From Crocodylus rhombifer (lineage: Eukaryota > Chordata > Crocodylia > Crocodylidae): DNA of 64,000 nt. The stretch covers positions 685,674-749,673 of the forward strand of contig JAVSML010024592.1 of the NCBI GenBank assembly GCA_038503035.1, read 5' to 3'. The position numbers and the translations under genes were made by a program. This document shows positions 11,610-23,019 of the stretch, piece by piece (position 1 is the stretch's first letter; each line of letters starts with the position of its first letter). The notes below the pieces were generated by a model. That model saw nothing but the letters and a program-made list of their open reading frames with translations, did not search any database and had not been told where the DNA came from.

Positions 11610-14520
11610 TCTCTCATGCAAATATTCACATCAGCAACATGACAGCTCTAACTCTTGTATCTGTCCTGGTCAGGCCAGAAGACCATTGTTACAATAGGAC
11701 AGAGAAGCTCCACTGTGGAAGGTACTGTGCAACTATGGACTGCCAGTCCTAGCTTCTAATTTGAAGGGATGCATCTAGGTGTGTCCTATGGCCCACATTA
11801 TGCAAAAGACCAAAATGAATTATTGCTGTGGTGCTCTCTGGCCTTGTAATCTGTGCTCTGGACTCAAGTCATCTGAGCTGCAGATCAGTATTCCAGTTAC
11901 TTGCTAATGTCATCTGGAAATGGGTGAGGCTTTCTTAGCCAAAAGTTGCACTAGATGCTCACTGAGCATGCTCAGTGGAAGATTATTTTTTTTAAAACTT
12001 GAATTTCTGTAACTCAAGAATGGCTAATAGATTTTTGCTTAAATCTTTCCCACAAGCTTCAACTTTCGCAGAGGTCAAGTTTGAAAAAGATATAAGCTTC
12101 AAAGAACTGTGTTCCTGAAAGTTATATATATCAGAAAACAGATTGGAAGAGATGAAAAGAGTTTTGCAACCATAAGCTATATCTGTCGCTGCTGTAAATG
12201 GACTTACATCAAGGTCTGTGGAGTTTGGTTGATAAACATCAGCTGAGGATCTGGGCCTTTCATGGTAGCAAATGCGATTACCTTCTTTAATATAATTTCC
12301 CAAGAAAACACAATGGGCACTTGTATACCAATCCAGTGCCAACATGGTGGAAGAGAGCCAAAGTGTCCCCTTGGGAGTGGGATAAGGAAATTAAGGGGAG
12401 GAGCTCAGGCAAGAGATGCAATAGCACTTTGGGCCTATGAGCAAACTGGGATCTGAATGCAAACGTTGGGTCTGAGCATGAAGCCTTTCCAATTATGATT
12501 CCAAGTGGACTGTGTGCCAATCTAGCACACAATGTTATCACTAGAAGCCAGCACATGGACAAACCAGCCGTGTTCACACAATCTGGCCATCAGGGACCCT
12601 ATCCAGTCCTCATAGCTTTCAGCTTTGACGACTCCTGCCAGAGTTATGTCACACTCCTGTTCCTGCTGTGCATTTCCCGATGGTAATGGAAATCTCTTTG
12701 TTCCTTGATAACCTGTGCCATGGAGGTGTTTATCTGGTTTTTGGTATCGCAAGTAAATAACACTGTTAGGAACAGAAACATGGACCTCCGCTCCACCCCC
12801 TTCCATCCCTTGCAAGCCACATTTCATGCTGCTGACTGTTTCCTTATCTAAGTTTTATTGCTGTGTAACATAACTGAGGTAGTGACTCAGGAGGAATGTT
12901 CAGTACAGCAGCATGCAGGCTCCACCCTTTAGATATACACCCTTCTAAGGAAGTCCATTTTCCCTTATCATAACTGGATGTTTTCACTATCCCCATATAG
13001 CTGCTCTGATCTTAGACTCAGGACAGACTTGTGGTAATGTGTTCACCGGTTTTGTGAGAAATACATTCACTTTTGTCAGTATTACATGTATTGCCTTTCA
13101 ATTTCATCGATGATGGTTTTTCAAAGGCATTCACGTTTGGCTTAACATTCCTCCCCTTGAAGGCAGTGGGAGTTTTACGAATGCTTTAAAAGTAGAATTA
13201 TGCCTATGCTGAATGCTTTAAAAAATTCCAGTCTGAATCCCCCTGTATTGTTGCATTATGAGAAAGAGTACTTTGCTTGTCTTGGTTTGTTAATTTCATA
13301 CAGAAGATTTTTCTTGACTCCCTTAGGCTATCTTGCTTTCACTGTGAGACCCATGGTATGACCAATATATCTTTAATCCACAGTCCATTCATGGGAGGAA
13401 GGTCAGGAACACCTTTCACTCCCTCATAAGCATTTGCTTTTCTAGGACTATGCATTTTGTAGTGCAGTTCCATGCTCCTAGGATTCCCCTCTTATGCAGG
13501 TCAGGTAATGAGTTCAAAATGATGAACAACACCTGATGAATTTATAAATTAAGAAGTAACTTTTCTACCAGTAACTCTGCCAGGATGTAGGGGAAGAGGG
13601 AAGCCTGAACTTGTTACTTCCAGAAGTCAACCCCAATATGTATTTCTAGCTAAGTTTAGAGCCTGGTAAGATACACATAACATCTGTGTGTGAGACAGGC
13701 ATCTGGAAACCAACGTGTGTGACATCACTCGGACAAGTGGCCTCAAAAATAATATACGGCATATTACTGTTTTGTGTGTGAGAGACTAATATCAATGACT
13801 TACCCTTCATAAATCTGCACAGAGTCTCCAAACTTTGCCCAACTTTAGGCTGTGTTGGTTATTTGCCAGGAGCTGAGATTTGCATTTAATATGCATGAAA
13901 TAGCTACCTTTGTTTTGAGTACCAAAAAACCTTCTGTGGACAGTACAAGTTCCAGTTTCCAACAGACTTTGATCTGATCACTATCTGCATGTCTCTCTAG
14001 GGTACCCTTTGCTGGATTCACTTATGTTATATGTCTAAACTTTCACTTTCCTTACACACCCCTTTCCTTATGGTGCTGGCCATGACCTTTTCAAACCAAC
14101 TCATATATGGACAAAAGGAGGGTGTGCTGCCTTCCTGGAGCCACAGTGTAATATGTCATTCTAAGAGTGGGCAGGCTTCTGAAGTCTATAGGTAAGGGCC
14201 CACTGATGATTTGTGCATATCAGCACTGGCATTGCTTATCCAGAATCCTTGCTGATCACAGATGGTTTCAGGAAACTTGAATGGAGCTGCACAGAACCAA
14301 GCCTTTAAAAATTGCACAGTGGAAACATGGGCAAAGTTCTAAGGTTTCTAATAATGAGGGAAAAGGTGGTGCTGAGAATTAAGTTTTTTACCCCAGCTAG
14401 GAGATGAGATATGGTATCAGATTTATCATGTGCTATTTGAGGTACCAGTGCTTTTCAGGTGTGGCGGCAATAAGAAAGGACAGGATGATGGAAAGTTTGG
14501 GCAATGAGTAGTTGTGAAGA
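11610..14520. other. Intergenic, no gene recognised
   Basis: Open frames up to 117 codons (12.0-12.8 kb, both strands) overlap each other antisense and show no domain or splice structure. Around 13115-13200 there is a fragment resembling the palindromic 'ttttcaaaggca' repeat listed at 28310. Confidence 0.4.
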
Positions 14521-14539
14521 TCAGTCAGAGAATAAAATG

Positions 14540-16690
14540 TTGGTTACAGAGACAATATGACTTCCCAGGTCTTATTCAGGATTCCTTGTTTATACTAGTT
14601 TTTTTTGGCAACAGCAATGCCCTTGTATTATCCATCCTGATCTCACATCTTACATCTTCTTTAGAATCTTTGCCTCTTAGGATAGACACCACCATCCTGA
14701 AGGGAAGACCTGTTTTTCTTTCCTCCTAAATGTATGACTTTACTTTTCAACATATTAAATTCATGCTATTTGATTCTGTCCAGTTTAGTCATCCAAATCA
14801 CTTTGAATCGGTGACTGCCCTCTCCATTATTTGCTATTTGCTAATCTTAGGGTCATCTACAAATATTATTTGTGAAGATTTTAGATCTTCTAGACTATGG
14901 ATAAAAATATTAAACAATGAATCGTGTAGGGCCGCTCTTGGACTCCACCAGAAAATGCTAAGTGATGATTTCCTGGTTATGTTTTGAGACAGATCAGTTA
15001 TCCATTCTGTAATCCATTTAATGAATGGCATGTTATTTTTGTATCGTTCTAGTTTCTTTATCAAAATAGTGTACAGTATCAGCTCAGAGGCCTTGTAAAA
15101 GTATAAGTATATTATCAACACAATTACTGCTAACAACTTAGCTTGTAATCTCCTCATAAAAAACCTATCTAGTTATCTTAACAGGATCAATTTTCTGTAA
15201 ACCCATGTGGATTGGCATTAATTATATTCCCCTCCTTTAATTCTTGTTTAATTGAATCCCATATCAGCCACTCTATTGTTTTGCTCGGGATTGATGTTAG
15301 GCTGACAGGTCTATAATTACCTGGGTTGCTCTGTTTACCCTTTTTAAATACTGGCACAACAGTAGGTCTTTTCAGGCTTCTGAAACTTCCCAGGTCTTGC
15401 AGTAGTTTGTAAAAATCAATGTTCATAGCCCAGACAGTGCCTTGGTCAGTATTTGTAATGTTTTTGGATGCAAGTTACCTAGTTTAAAAAATGTCTAAAT
15501 GTAGCTGTTTTTTGACATAATCCTGAAACAAGTATTGGAACAAAAGCTGTTTCATCATTATCTATGATATGACAGGATTGCCTGTATTTATCCCAAATAT
15601 TCAACAGAAGTATTTATTGAACGCTTCTTCCTTTTTTTGCATAATTGCTTCCAGTTCCATTGCCTCAGTCTAGGAATGGACCAATACAATTATTAGGATT
15701 ATTTTTGTTCTTAACATAGCATAAAAAATCTTGTTTCCCTTATGTCTTTCAGCCATAATTTTCCCTTTGTTTCCTTTTGTTTTTTATCAGGTTTCTGTAA
15801 TACTGAAATTTATGGTTGTTACCATCAATCTCCTCTTTCTTCTATTTATTAAGTGGTGTTCTAATTTTTTGTGATGACCTTCATCTTCCTTTCTGAACCA
15901 GGTTTCTTAACCAAAGAAACCTCTTTTCTTGGGTGTGGGATTGAGTCTTTTGGGGGATTTGGTAAAATGTCTTTGAGCAGTTCCCAACTACTATTCACAT
16001 TTTTCTGTTTATAGTCTTTCTACCAGATTATTTTGCTTATGAGTGTTTGCAGTTTTGTGATTAGGCTTGGACTTTATTCTGCTTGCACATACCCAATGTG
16101 ATCACGTTATGATCAGTTGTACCTAAACTACCACTATTTTTTAGCTCTGCAATGACTTACTCTGTCTGGTAAGGTATAATATAGATTTTTTTCCAGGTTG
16201 GAAGCAGTGCTCTTTGAGTTATAAAATGCTCAGCTATCATATTTAGAAATTCCAAGAATGTTGTAGTACTAGCAGCATAAGACTTCCAGCACATGGTACT
16301 CCAATTGAAGTCCATGACAACACAGCTTTTATTCCAACATATTATAGATAGACAACACAGCTTTTGTTCCAACATATCACAGACAGCTGTTTTAGTAACT
16401 GATCATTGTATGCTCTACTGTGATTTGGTGAAGAGTGGCAGACACAATATTTCCCTTCCCTTCTTGTGCTTTATTTGCTAGGTCATTGATCCAAAACCTT
16501 CAGGATCATTTTCTTCAAGGTGGTCTTTAACAAAGAAACAGGTCATTCCATTTTTGACTTAGAGTGCCATTTCCACTCCCCTTTTGCTTACTGCCTCTTT
16601 CCTAAGTAGGTTATAACCATTGATTTTAATATTGCAATAATATGAATCATCCTGGCAGATTTCATATTTCTTATATTAGCAGTCTCCCAT
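14540..16690 (-). mobile_element. Degraded CR1/L3-type LINE, ORF2 remnant
   Basis: Read on the minus strand. The 5'-ward part (about 16690 to 15430) matches the layout between endonuclease and reverse transcriptase in CR1-clade ORF2. 15426-15187 encodes VVPVFKKGKQSNPGNYRPVS and ANPHGFTEN, a recognisable RT motif. 14960-14834 encodes a corrupted SGVPQGS block followed by LFNIFIHSLED and FVDD, where a functional RT has F(A/V)DD. Multiple stops and frameshifts show it is long dead. A ~35-base tandem duplication lies at 16315-16385. The flanking ends are approximate. Confidence 0.75.
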
Positions 16691-16699
16691 TCAGGCTAA

Positions 16700-18190
16700 G
16701 CTGAGTATAAAATGGAAAGGGATTGTGAAGATTTCTAAAAGAGCAGGTGCTATCTGAAAGGATGTGGCAACAGTGTATGCACCTACTGTGGTGGTTACCC
16801 AAGGTGATGTACCACATGGAAAATAGAAGGCTGAACATTTTGTTCTTTGGGCTAAAGGAAAATCTCCACTGGCTAACATTAGTACTAGGATTTACATTCT
16901 CTTTTCAGAGCTCCACGCACTGGAGAGTGACACAAGCTTGTTTTGGTGCATGCCCCAATGAGATACTATCAGTAATAATGCATATTCTGCTCGGGCCTGC
17001 AGGTCAAACAACAGTATGGCCCCATTAAGCTATATACTGTACAAACAGAGAGTAGCAGATAGTCCTGCCCCAAAGAATTTGCTCTAAAGCAGCCCACTCC
17101 AAAGATCTCTAGCGATCTGCTGAATAGCCTGGACCAGTGAAGGTCCTTACAGCTGCTCAATGAAACTGAAAAGAATGTCAGTTTCACCGAGTAGCTACAG
17201 GGTCCAGGAGCTTCTGTTTTGCCAGAAATATTGAGAAAAAAAACGGAAAACACTGACATTCCCTGTGATCCAGAAATGCTGCTTTTTGGCCAGCTCTCAG
17301 CAGAGGTGGTGTCGGTCACAGTACTGCATTCTCATAAGAGGAGATTGTTCCAGGGCTCCAAGAAGTCCTCGGTCCCTTTGGATAGATGAATTGTCTGTGT
17401 GTGGGTTATCTCCTCTATCAGGAAAAGGGACCCACAGTCTCAACAGCTTCCAAGTTGAATAACCTTTTCTTTTTAATAAATTGCTGCAGCATGAGCAGCT
17501 TCCTTTCCTTGCTGGCATCTTTGCACTATGCCCAGAGAAACAATCATATCAGGCTCAGGAAGGCAAGTGGTGGGAAGGGCAGGGAAACAGGAACTGTCCC
17601 CACGGATGTCCTCCCCAGAGGGAGCCTGCCAAGCTACTGGGAAGTTACTCTGCTGTGAGAAATGGGAAGCTGGGTTCAGCCAGAGTCTCACAGTGCAAGG
17701 CAGGTATCTGCTTCCATCAGGACCAATAAAACAGGGACTGCTTCAAGTGCTGGTCCCTCAGAGACTACCCTCACTATCTCCATCTGTCATTTGAATCACA
17801 GCTGGGATGCACTTGCCTGTGTGCAGCTCTCTGTCACTATGTAACTCTGTTGTGGAAGGCAAATGAATAAAAAGAGGATAGGGGTTGGGAGGTGCTGGAG
17901 GGGTGGGAGGTGATAGCACTCCTCTGATCTTGCCACTCAGCTTTTAGATATTGATAGGGTGTTAAGAGAAGGAGAAGAGAGGTGTGGAAGAAGAGAGAAA
18001 GGGAAGGTGTGGAAAGGGCAAGAGATGGAAGAGGAGAGGACAGAAAGAGATGGAAGAAGAGGGGAGGGAAGAGCCCTCGTAACTGGTATGTCCCAGGGCT
18101 GATGGTGACTGAGTACTCATGGGAAGTTCCTAGGAAGTTTCTAGGGCTAGTTCTGGTCCCTTCAGCACTTTGTCCTGCCCTAACACTTTC
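16700..18190. other. Intergenic, no gene recognised; polypurine tract
   Basis: Many overlapping short frames (up to 118 codons) on both strands without domain resemblance. The + strand from about 17968 to 18072 is almost pure G/A. Confidence 0.45.
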
Positions 18191-18191
18191 C

Positions 18192-18300
18192 ATCTGAAGA
18201 TCTCAAAGCATTTTGTAAACTTTGATGAAGCATAGCCACAACTCCCCTCCCCCACAACAAGATACAGGGATATATTATTATCCTTTATTTAACTGGGAGA
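18192..18300 (-). repeat. MIR-like SINE fragment
   Basis: On + it reads as the antisense MIR tail: atctcaaagcattttgtaaac ... attattatccttt, with spacing typical of the MIR core and 3' region. Confidence 0.5.
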
Positions 18301-18734
18301 TTATCACAAGTATTCCCCTGGCACACTTTATAGAGGTTACAATGGCAGTAAGCAGCATTTCCCCCAAAGCAATCACATATAATATTTCATCACCCATAGT
18401 AGTAGCTAATCCAGCTCTTCTGAGAGGATGTCGGTGGTGTTACAAGACAATAGTCTAAGAGGCAAACTCAGAAAAAAGTCTAAGTTAGTGGTTGCTTTCA
18501 GAGTGTAGCATACATTTGTGCAGACACACATTCCCACATTATTCAGTACCACATAACTTACACCCTTACATTTCACCTCTGAATTCAAAGGGAATATGGA
18601 AAAGGAGGGTGGAAAAAGGGTGTGAACAGGTAGGCTTCTCCATCTTTTCCTAGCTCTTGATGTGTGAGTTATAACTTGCTACTCCTAGATACCTTTTACT
18701 CTTTGATAATGTTTAACTTGCACCTTCTACTGCA

Positions 18735-18842
18735 TCACTCCTGAATATGGCAGGTTGCAAGACCTGCAGTAAGTGGTAAAATGACCTGCACAAAATCACT
18801 TCTAGTCAAGGCCTAAAACAGAACCCAGTTGTCATCTCTGAG
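18735..18842 (-). repeat. MIR-like SINE fragment
   Basis: Antisense MIR core words: atgacctgcacaaaatcac, agtaagtgg and cagaacccagttgtc. Diverged. Confidence 0.4.
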
Positions 18843-19364
18843 CACAGTTCACATTGCTGTTCATGTGCCTTAGCAATTTGTTGTTTTTTTCCTTAGCCCT
18901 TTACCTGATGATCCTCTGAGAGTAACATTTCTAACCAGGTCAACATAGCAGTGGTCCTGCCTGGTTTAGCCACACAGAGTTGCATTTCTGGAAAATCCAC
19001 AGGTCTCTCTTGACCACTTTTCAGTTGCATTCAGCCAGGTTTTGTTACAGTGCTCCCATCAATGGAGAAAATAAGTGGGATAAAATATAGGGGCTCTTAG
19101 TGACAGCACAGATCCTGCACTTGGCCTCCCTCTAGGCCAGCATTTGAAAGCTAGTTATCTAAATCCATATGAAGACAACCATCTGATATGACAGCATCTC
19201 CAAGGTGCTGGGTTCCCTGCAGCTCAGTGTACGAGCTACCAAACAGTTCAAGATATGTCTGAGGTTTACTTTCTTTTTGCTTACACATGCTTTCTACTAG
19301 AAGAATTCTATCTTCAGCAGTGGAGTTGCTCCTCACCACTATAGTGTTAGTGAAGAGTGGGCAC

Positions 19365-19613
19365 GTTTACATGTGCATTAAGGCACTTTTTCTAATAAGC
19401 ATTAAATTTAGTATCACCAATGTGAGGTCCTAAAAAAATGTGCATTAGGCTACCTTAATGTGCACTAATAAATACACAGTTTTTAAGTGACACTTAATGA
19501 GCAGTAGCCTATTTTACTGAGTATTAACATAATTGCACAGTTTTTTACATGATGCTTTAATGCACAGTAAAATAGGCTACTGTGCATTAAAGCACACACG
19601 TGTATGCGCCCCG
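19365..19613. repeat. Palindromic MITE copy 8, AT-rich variant
   Basis: Ends gtttacatgtgcatt and cacacgtgtatgcgc. The interior repeats gtgcatta, aggctaccttaatgtgca and agtgacacttaatg in both senses. Closest to the copy at 145-300. Confidence 0.68.
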
Positions 19614-20042
19614 TGCATTATACACTTAGGCCCAATCTTCATCAGAAAAACCTTTGCTGGTATATCTATCCCAGGACAGCTCCTAACTTAGACACATGCT
19701 ACATTAGCAGAGGAGTGCTTTTGCCAACATAACTGAATCCAGCTTCCCAAGTGAAATAAGCTATATGGGTACAACTGCTTATTATATGCCAGTAAAACTT
19801 TATCCATTCCAAGTCTTTTGCTGGTCTGGGAATGGTATAAAACAATCATACTAATAATCAATATTATGCTATTGGCAAATGCTTCTGTTAGAGATCTGGT
19901 CTTAGATTTGTTACTGAAGAAGGAGAAGCCTGAGAAGTATGTGCAGTATGTGCAGTATGGGGTGGGGGGGACAGAAATTAGGAAATAGATGAAACATAAC
20001 AGCATAAGCATATTGTATCATATTGTTTTCCTATTTACAGCA

Positions 20043-20165
20043 GCATATTTTACTCTGAAGAAGTACAAGATGTTGCTATGATAAAGCCTGAAAAAGCTCA
20101 TGCCTCTCTGAGCAAGTTAGTCTATAAGGTGGCACCTTGCTCTGCCTTTCCCCTGACTTCATAGT
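20043..20165 (+). repeat. Fragment of a dispersed reptilian palindromic element
   Basis: The words ctgaagaagtacaagatg, aaagctcatgcctctctga and agttagtctataaggtg belong to a dispersed element I recognise from reptile genomes. Only one arm is present. Class not determined here. Confidence 0.4.
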
Positions 20166-20295
20166 AACACAGTGGACCACTGTATCACAGCAGTGGAAGA
20201 GTGAGAAAATATCGCCCTCTGGTGGGTTTAGACTGATGACTTCTAAAAGACTGAAATATCAGCTCCTAGGTTTTGCTTTGCTGGTACTGCTAGAG

Positions 20296-20622
20296 CAGTG
20301 TTTCTCAACCAGGGTGATGTGAGCTCCTTTATGGTGGGATGCAGGAGGAGTGAGGGGATAAGCAGATAAGAGGAGGGCTCAGGCTCCAAGTGTGAGAAGA
20401 TAAGCAAATAAGGGCAAGCTTAGTTTCTCCGTGCCTGGCTGTTCCCCTACCCTATTGCCCAGCCTCTCTGCAAGGAGGTAACCCCTGAAATATACACATT
20501 AGTTGTTGAAATGGGGTGACTCTCAACACATGAAAGTTATAGAGGGGTGCTTCAAGTCTAATGAGAAGTGCCTTGAGTCAAAGGAGGGATGCTTGAGTCT
20601 AAAAAAAGGTTGAGGATCACTG
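20296..20622. mobile_element. Non-autonomous hAT element with 8-bp target duplication
   Basis: Starts cagtgtttctcaaccaggg and ends ggttgaggatcactg, inverted ends of hAT type. It is flanked by tgctagag (20288-20295) and tgctggag (20623-20630), a 7/8 match to an 8-bp duplication. 327 bases, no transposase. Confidence 0.82.
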
Positions 20623-21423
20623 TGCTGGAGCAATTTTGCTTGAGAAAGGAAGGTAAGCTGTCTTTCTACTATCCTATTGAAAGCAACATTGAAGGAAAAG
20701 GTGAAAGTTTAACTTCTAAATAACTAGCCAAAAGGCTCTTATTTATTTCTTTGTTTTGAACATTTTGGACATAGGGTGAATGCCTACTTGTCTTGATTCT
20801 TGGAATTTCTTGTTTCTTTTGTATGGTGTCACTGGTCACACTAATAATAACAAAAATAAATATTTATTCCAGTTAGCTTTGCTGCATCAGCCCAGCATGG
20901 GAAAGTGAACTGCAGCTGTGCCTGGCTCTTATGTCATAAATAGGATTGTTAACTATGGTCCATTTGTGAAATTAGTAATTTTTTGACTGATACATAAGCC
21001 AAAAAGTTTTCCCCTGGACTCAAAAAGTCTAGGCTGACTTTTTAAACTGACAATTAAGAAAACTTGGTTCTTAATTGAACATATTGCAGTTAAACATATT
21101 TAGGTGGAAATTGTGGGGAGACAAAGCACATGAAATCATAGTAGTCTTGGGCTGGAAGGGGTCTCTGGTCTATCCCTCTAGGATCCCTGAGGCAGGATCA
21201 GGTATACCTAGATCATCCCCAACAACTCTGTGCCTAACCTGTTCTTAAAATTCTTCCATAAAAGGGATTCCATAGCTTTCCAAGTTTCCTGTTTCAGTGC
21301 TTAATTATTCTTATAATGAGGACATTTCCCCGATATCTGACCTAAATATTCTTTGCTGGAAAATAAGATGATGACTAATCTTAAGACTAGTGGACATGGA
21401 GAACAATTAATTACTGTCCACTT

Positions 21424-21692
21424 TTGGGGGTGTAGGATGTAGCCGTGTTGGTCTAAGGACACAGACAGGCAAGGTTCTTTGGGTAAATCCAATATATTTT
21501 ATTAGACCAACTCAAATAGTTGGAAAAAATTCTTCTTAGCAAGCTTTTGGGCACAAACACCACACTTCTTCAGCCTGAGAAAGGGCATTTGTGCCTGAAA
21601 GCTTGCTAAGAAGAAATTTGCCAACTATCTGAGTTGGTCTAATAAAAGATATTGGATTTACCCAAATAACCTTGTCTGCCTCTGTACATTTT
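21424..21692. mobile_element. Long-hairpin DNA element inserted in CR1
   Basis: Two inverted arms of about 95 bases (21464-21560 and 21590-21688): aggttctttgggtaaatcc, ttattagaccaactca and gcaagcttttgggcacaaa reappear as their complements on the right. The centre is a cttcttcagcctgagaaag loop. A widespread element type in turtles and crocodilians. No coding capacity. Confidence 0.75.
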
Positions 21693-21921
21693 TGGTAACT
21701 TCTTACATATTGAAAACTAGTTACTGTGTCCTCTCTCACCCTTCTCTCTTCTAGAGAATAGGCACCAGGTTCTTTAGCTTCAGTCCTTTCTCATGGATTA
21801 CTTTGCCCCTGCAAAACTCTTGTATGTGTTCTCCTCTGGAGTCCCTCCTCATCTTTCTTTAAGTGTGGAGCCCAAAGTCTCACCAACACTGAGTGGAACA
21901 GAAAAATTTCTTATGGCTGAG

Positions 21922-22195
21922 CCTACATGAGACGCTGACTATGCAGTAGCTCATTACTACTGTGCAGTAGAGTTGCACGGCAGGAAACGTGACATGATGC
22001 TACTGCGTAGTTGTAATGAGCTACTGCACAGTCAGCATCACAAAAAAGCTGTTCAGTGATACTACTGTGCAGTAACTCAGGTTACTGCACAGTCATTTAG
22101 TACTTGTTTATACAAGTTTTTACGTGTTTATACAAGTACTAAATGATTGTGTAGTAATGACTGCACAGTCAGCATCTTGTGTAGATACAGCCTGT
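21922..22195. repeat. Palindromic MITE copy 9, inserted in CR1
   Basis: Ends gagcctacatgagacgctga and cagcatcttgtgtagatac form an inverted pair. The interior has ctactgtgcagtag, gagctactgcacagtcagc and tagtacttgtttatacaag / tatacaagtactaaatg stem-loops. Confidence 0.8.
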
Positions 22196-22617
22196 GTCTT
22201 ACATATGACACTCCTGCTGACATATCCCAAAACTAGATTTGCTTGTTTTGCAACAGCATCACATTGTTAACTTGCATTCAGTTTATGGCTCACTATCACC
22301 CCACATCCTTTTTTTGCAGTACAGTTATTCTCCATTTCTGTATTAGTATTTGTGCATTTGATGAATCCCTCCCTTATTAAATGTTATTCTGTTGTTTTCA
22401 CATCATATTTCCAATTTGTCAAGATCCTTTTGAATTCTAATCCTGTCCTTCAAAGTACTTGTATTCTCCTTGGCTTGGTGTCATCTGCAAATTGGATCAT
22501 TGTACTTTCTATTCTATTATTCAAGCTATTAATGAAAAATATTAAACAAAACTAATCCAGGGCAGGCCCCTGCTGGAGCCTACTTGAAATGTCCTCCCAA
22601 TGTAACCACAAACCATA

Positions 22618-22650
22618 AGTGTGTGTATGTGTGGGTCTGTGTGTGTGTGA
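22618..22650 (+). repeat. GT microsatellite
   Basis: Interrupted (GT)n stretch: gtgtgtgtatgtgtggg, then gtctgtgtgtgtgtgag. Confidence 0.8.
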
Positions 22651-23019
22651 GAAACCTGGTGTGCACCCACTGAATGGTGATCTAGATCACATATCTTTAG
22701 TTTGCTTATGAAAATGTCTTAGGGAACAGTGTTAGAACCCTCATTTATGTCAAGATACATCGCATCGACTACTTTTCCCCTTACCCATGGGGTCAGTTTT
22801 ACCCAGTCAAAGAAGGAAGTTAAATTGGTTTGGCAGATCTATTCCTGTCAATCCATGTTGGCTGTTTCTTGTCACCTTACTATCCCCTGAGTGCTTGCAC
22901 ACTGTGTTTAATTCCAGAATTATTTCAGGTATCAAACTTAGGCTGACTAATCTAGAATTCCCTGGGGCTTCCCCCAGTGACATTTTTTGCAGTCCCTTTG
23001 CAGAGTAAAGTTTCACTTT

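Larger units (their letters stand above)
21130..23010 (-). mobile_element. CR1 LINE, 3' part, split by two later insertions
   Basis: Minus strand. The 3' end is at about 21138-21330 (gctggaaggggtctctggtc, the antisense CR1 tail region). The RT region continues from about 21740 through 22340-22600 (antisense of the FADD block, containing gtcatctgcaaattggatc) and 22740-23010, which encodes VTRNSQHGLTG, equivalent to the CR1 NSQHGFT motif. Frameshifts and stops are present. Interrupted by the palindromic element at 21424-21690 and the MITE at 21922-22195. Confidence 0.75.

Noticed and set aside
145..22195. CRISPR-like array from the repeated short palindromes
   Set aside because: Repeat units are irregular in spacing and orientation, with no constant spacers, in vertebrate DNA. 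They are MITE hairpins.
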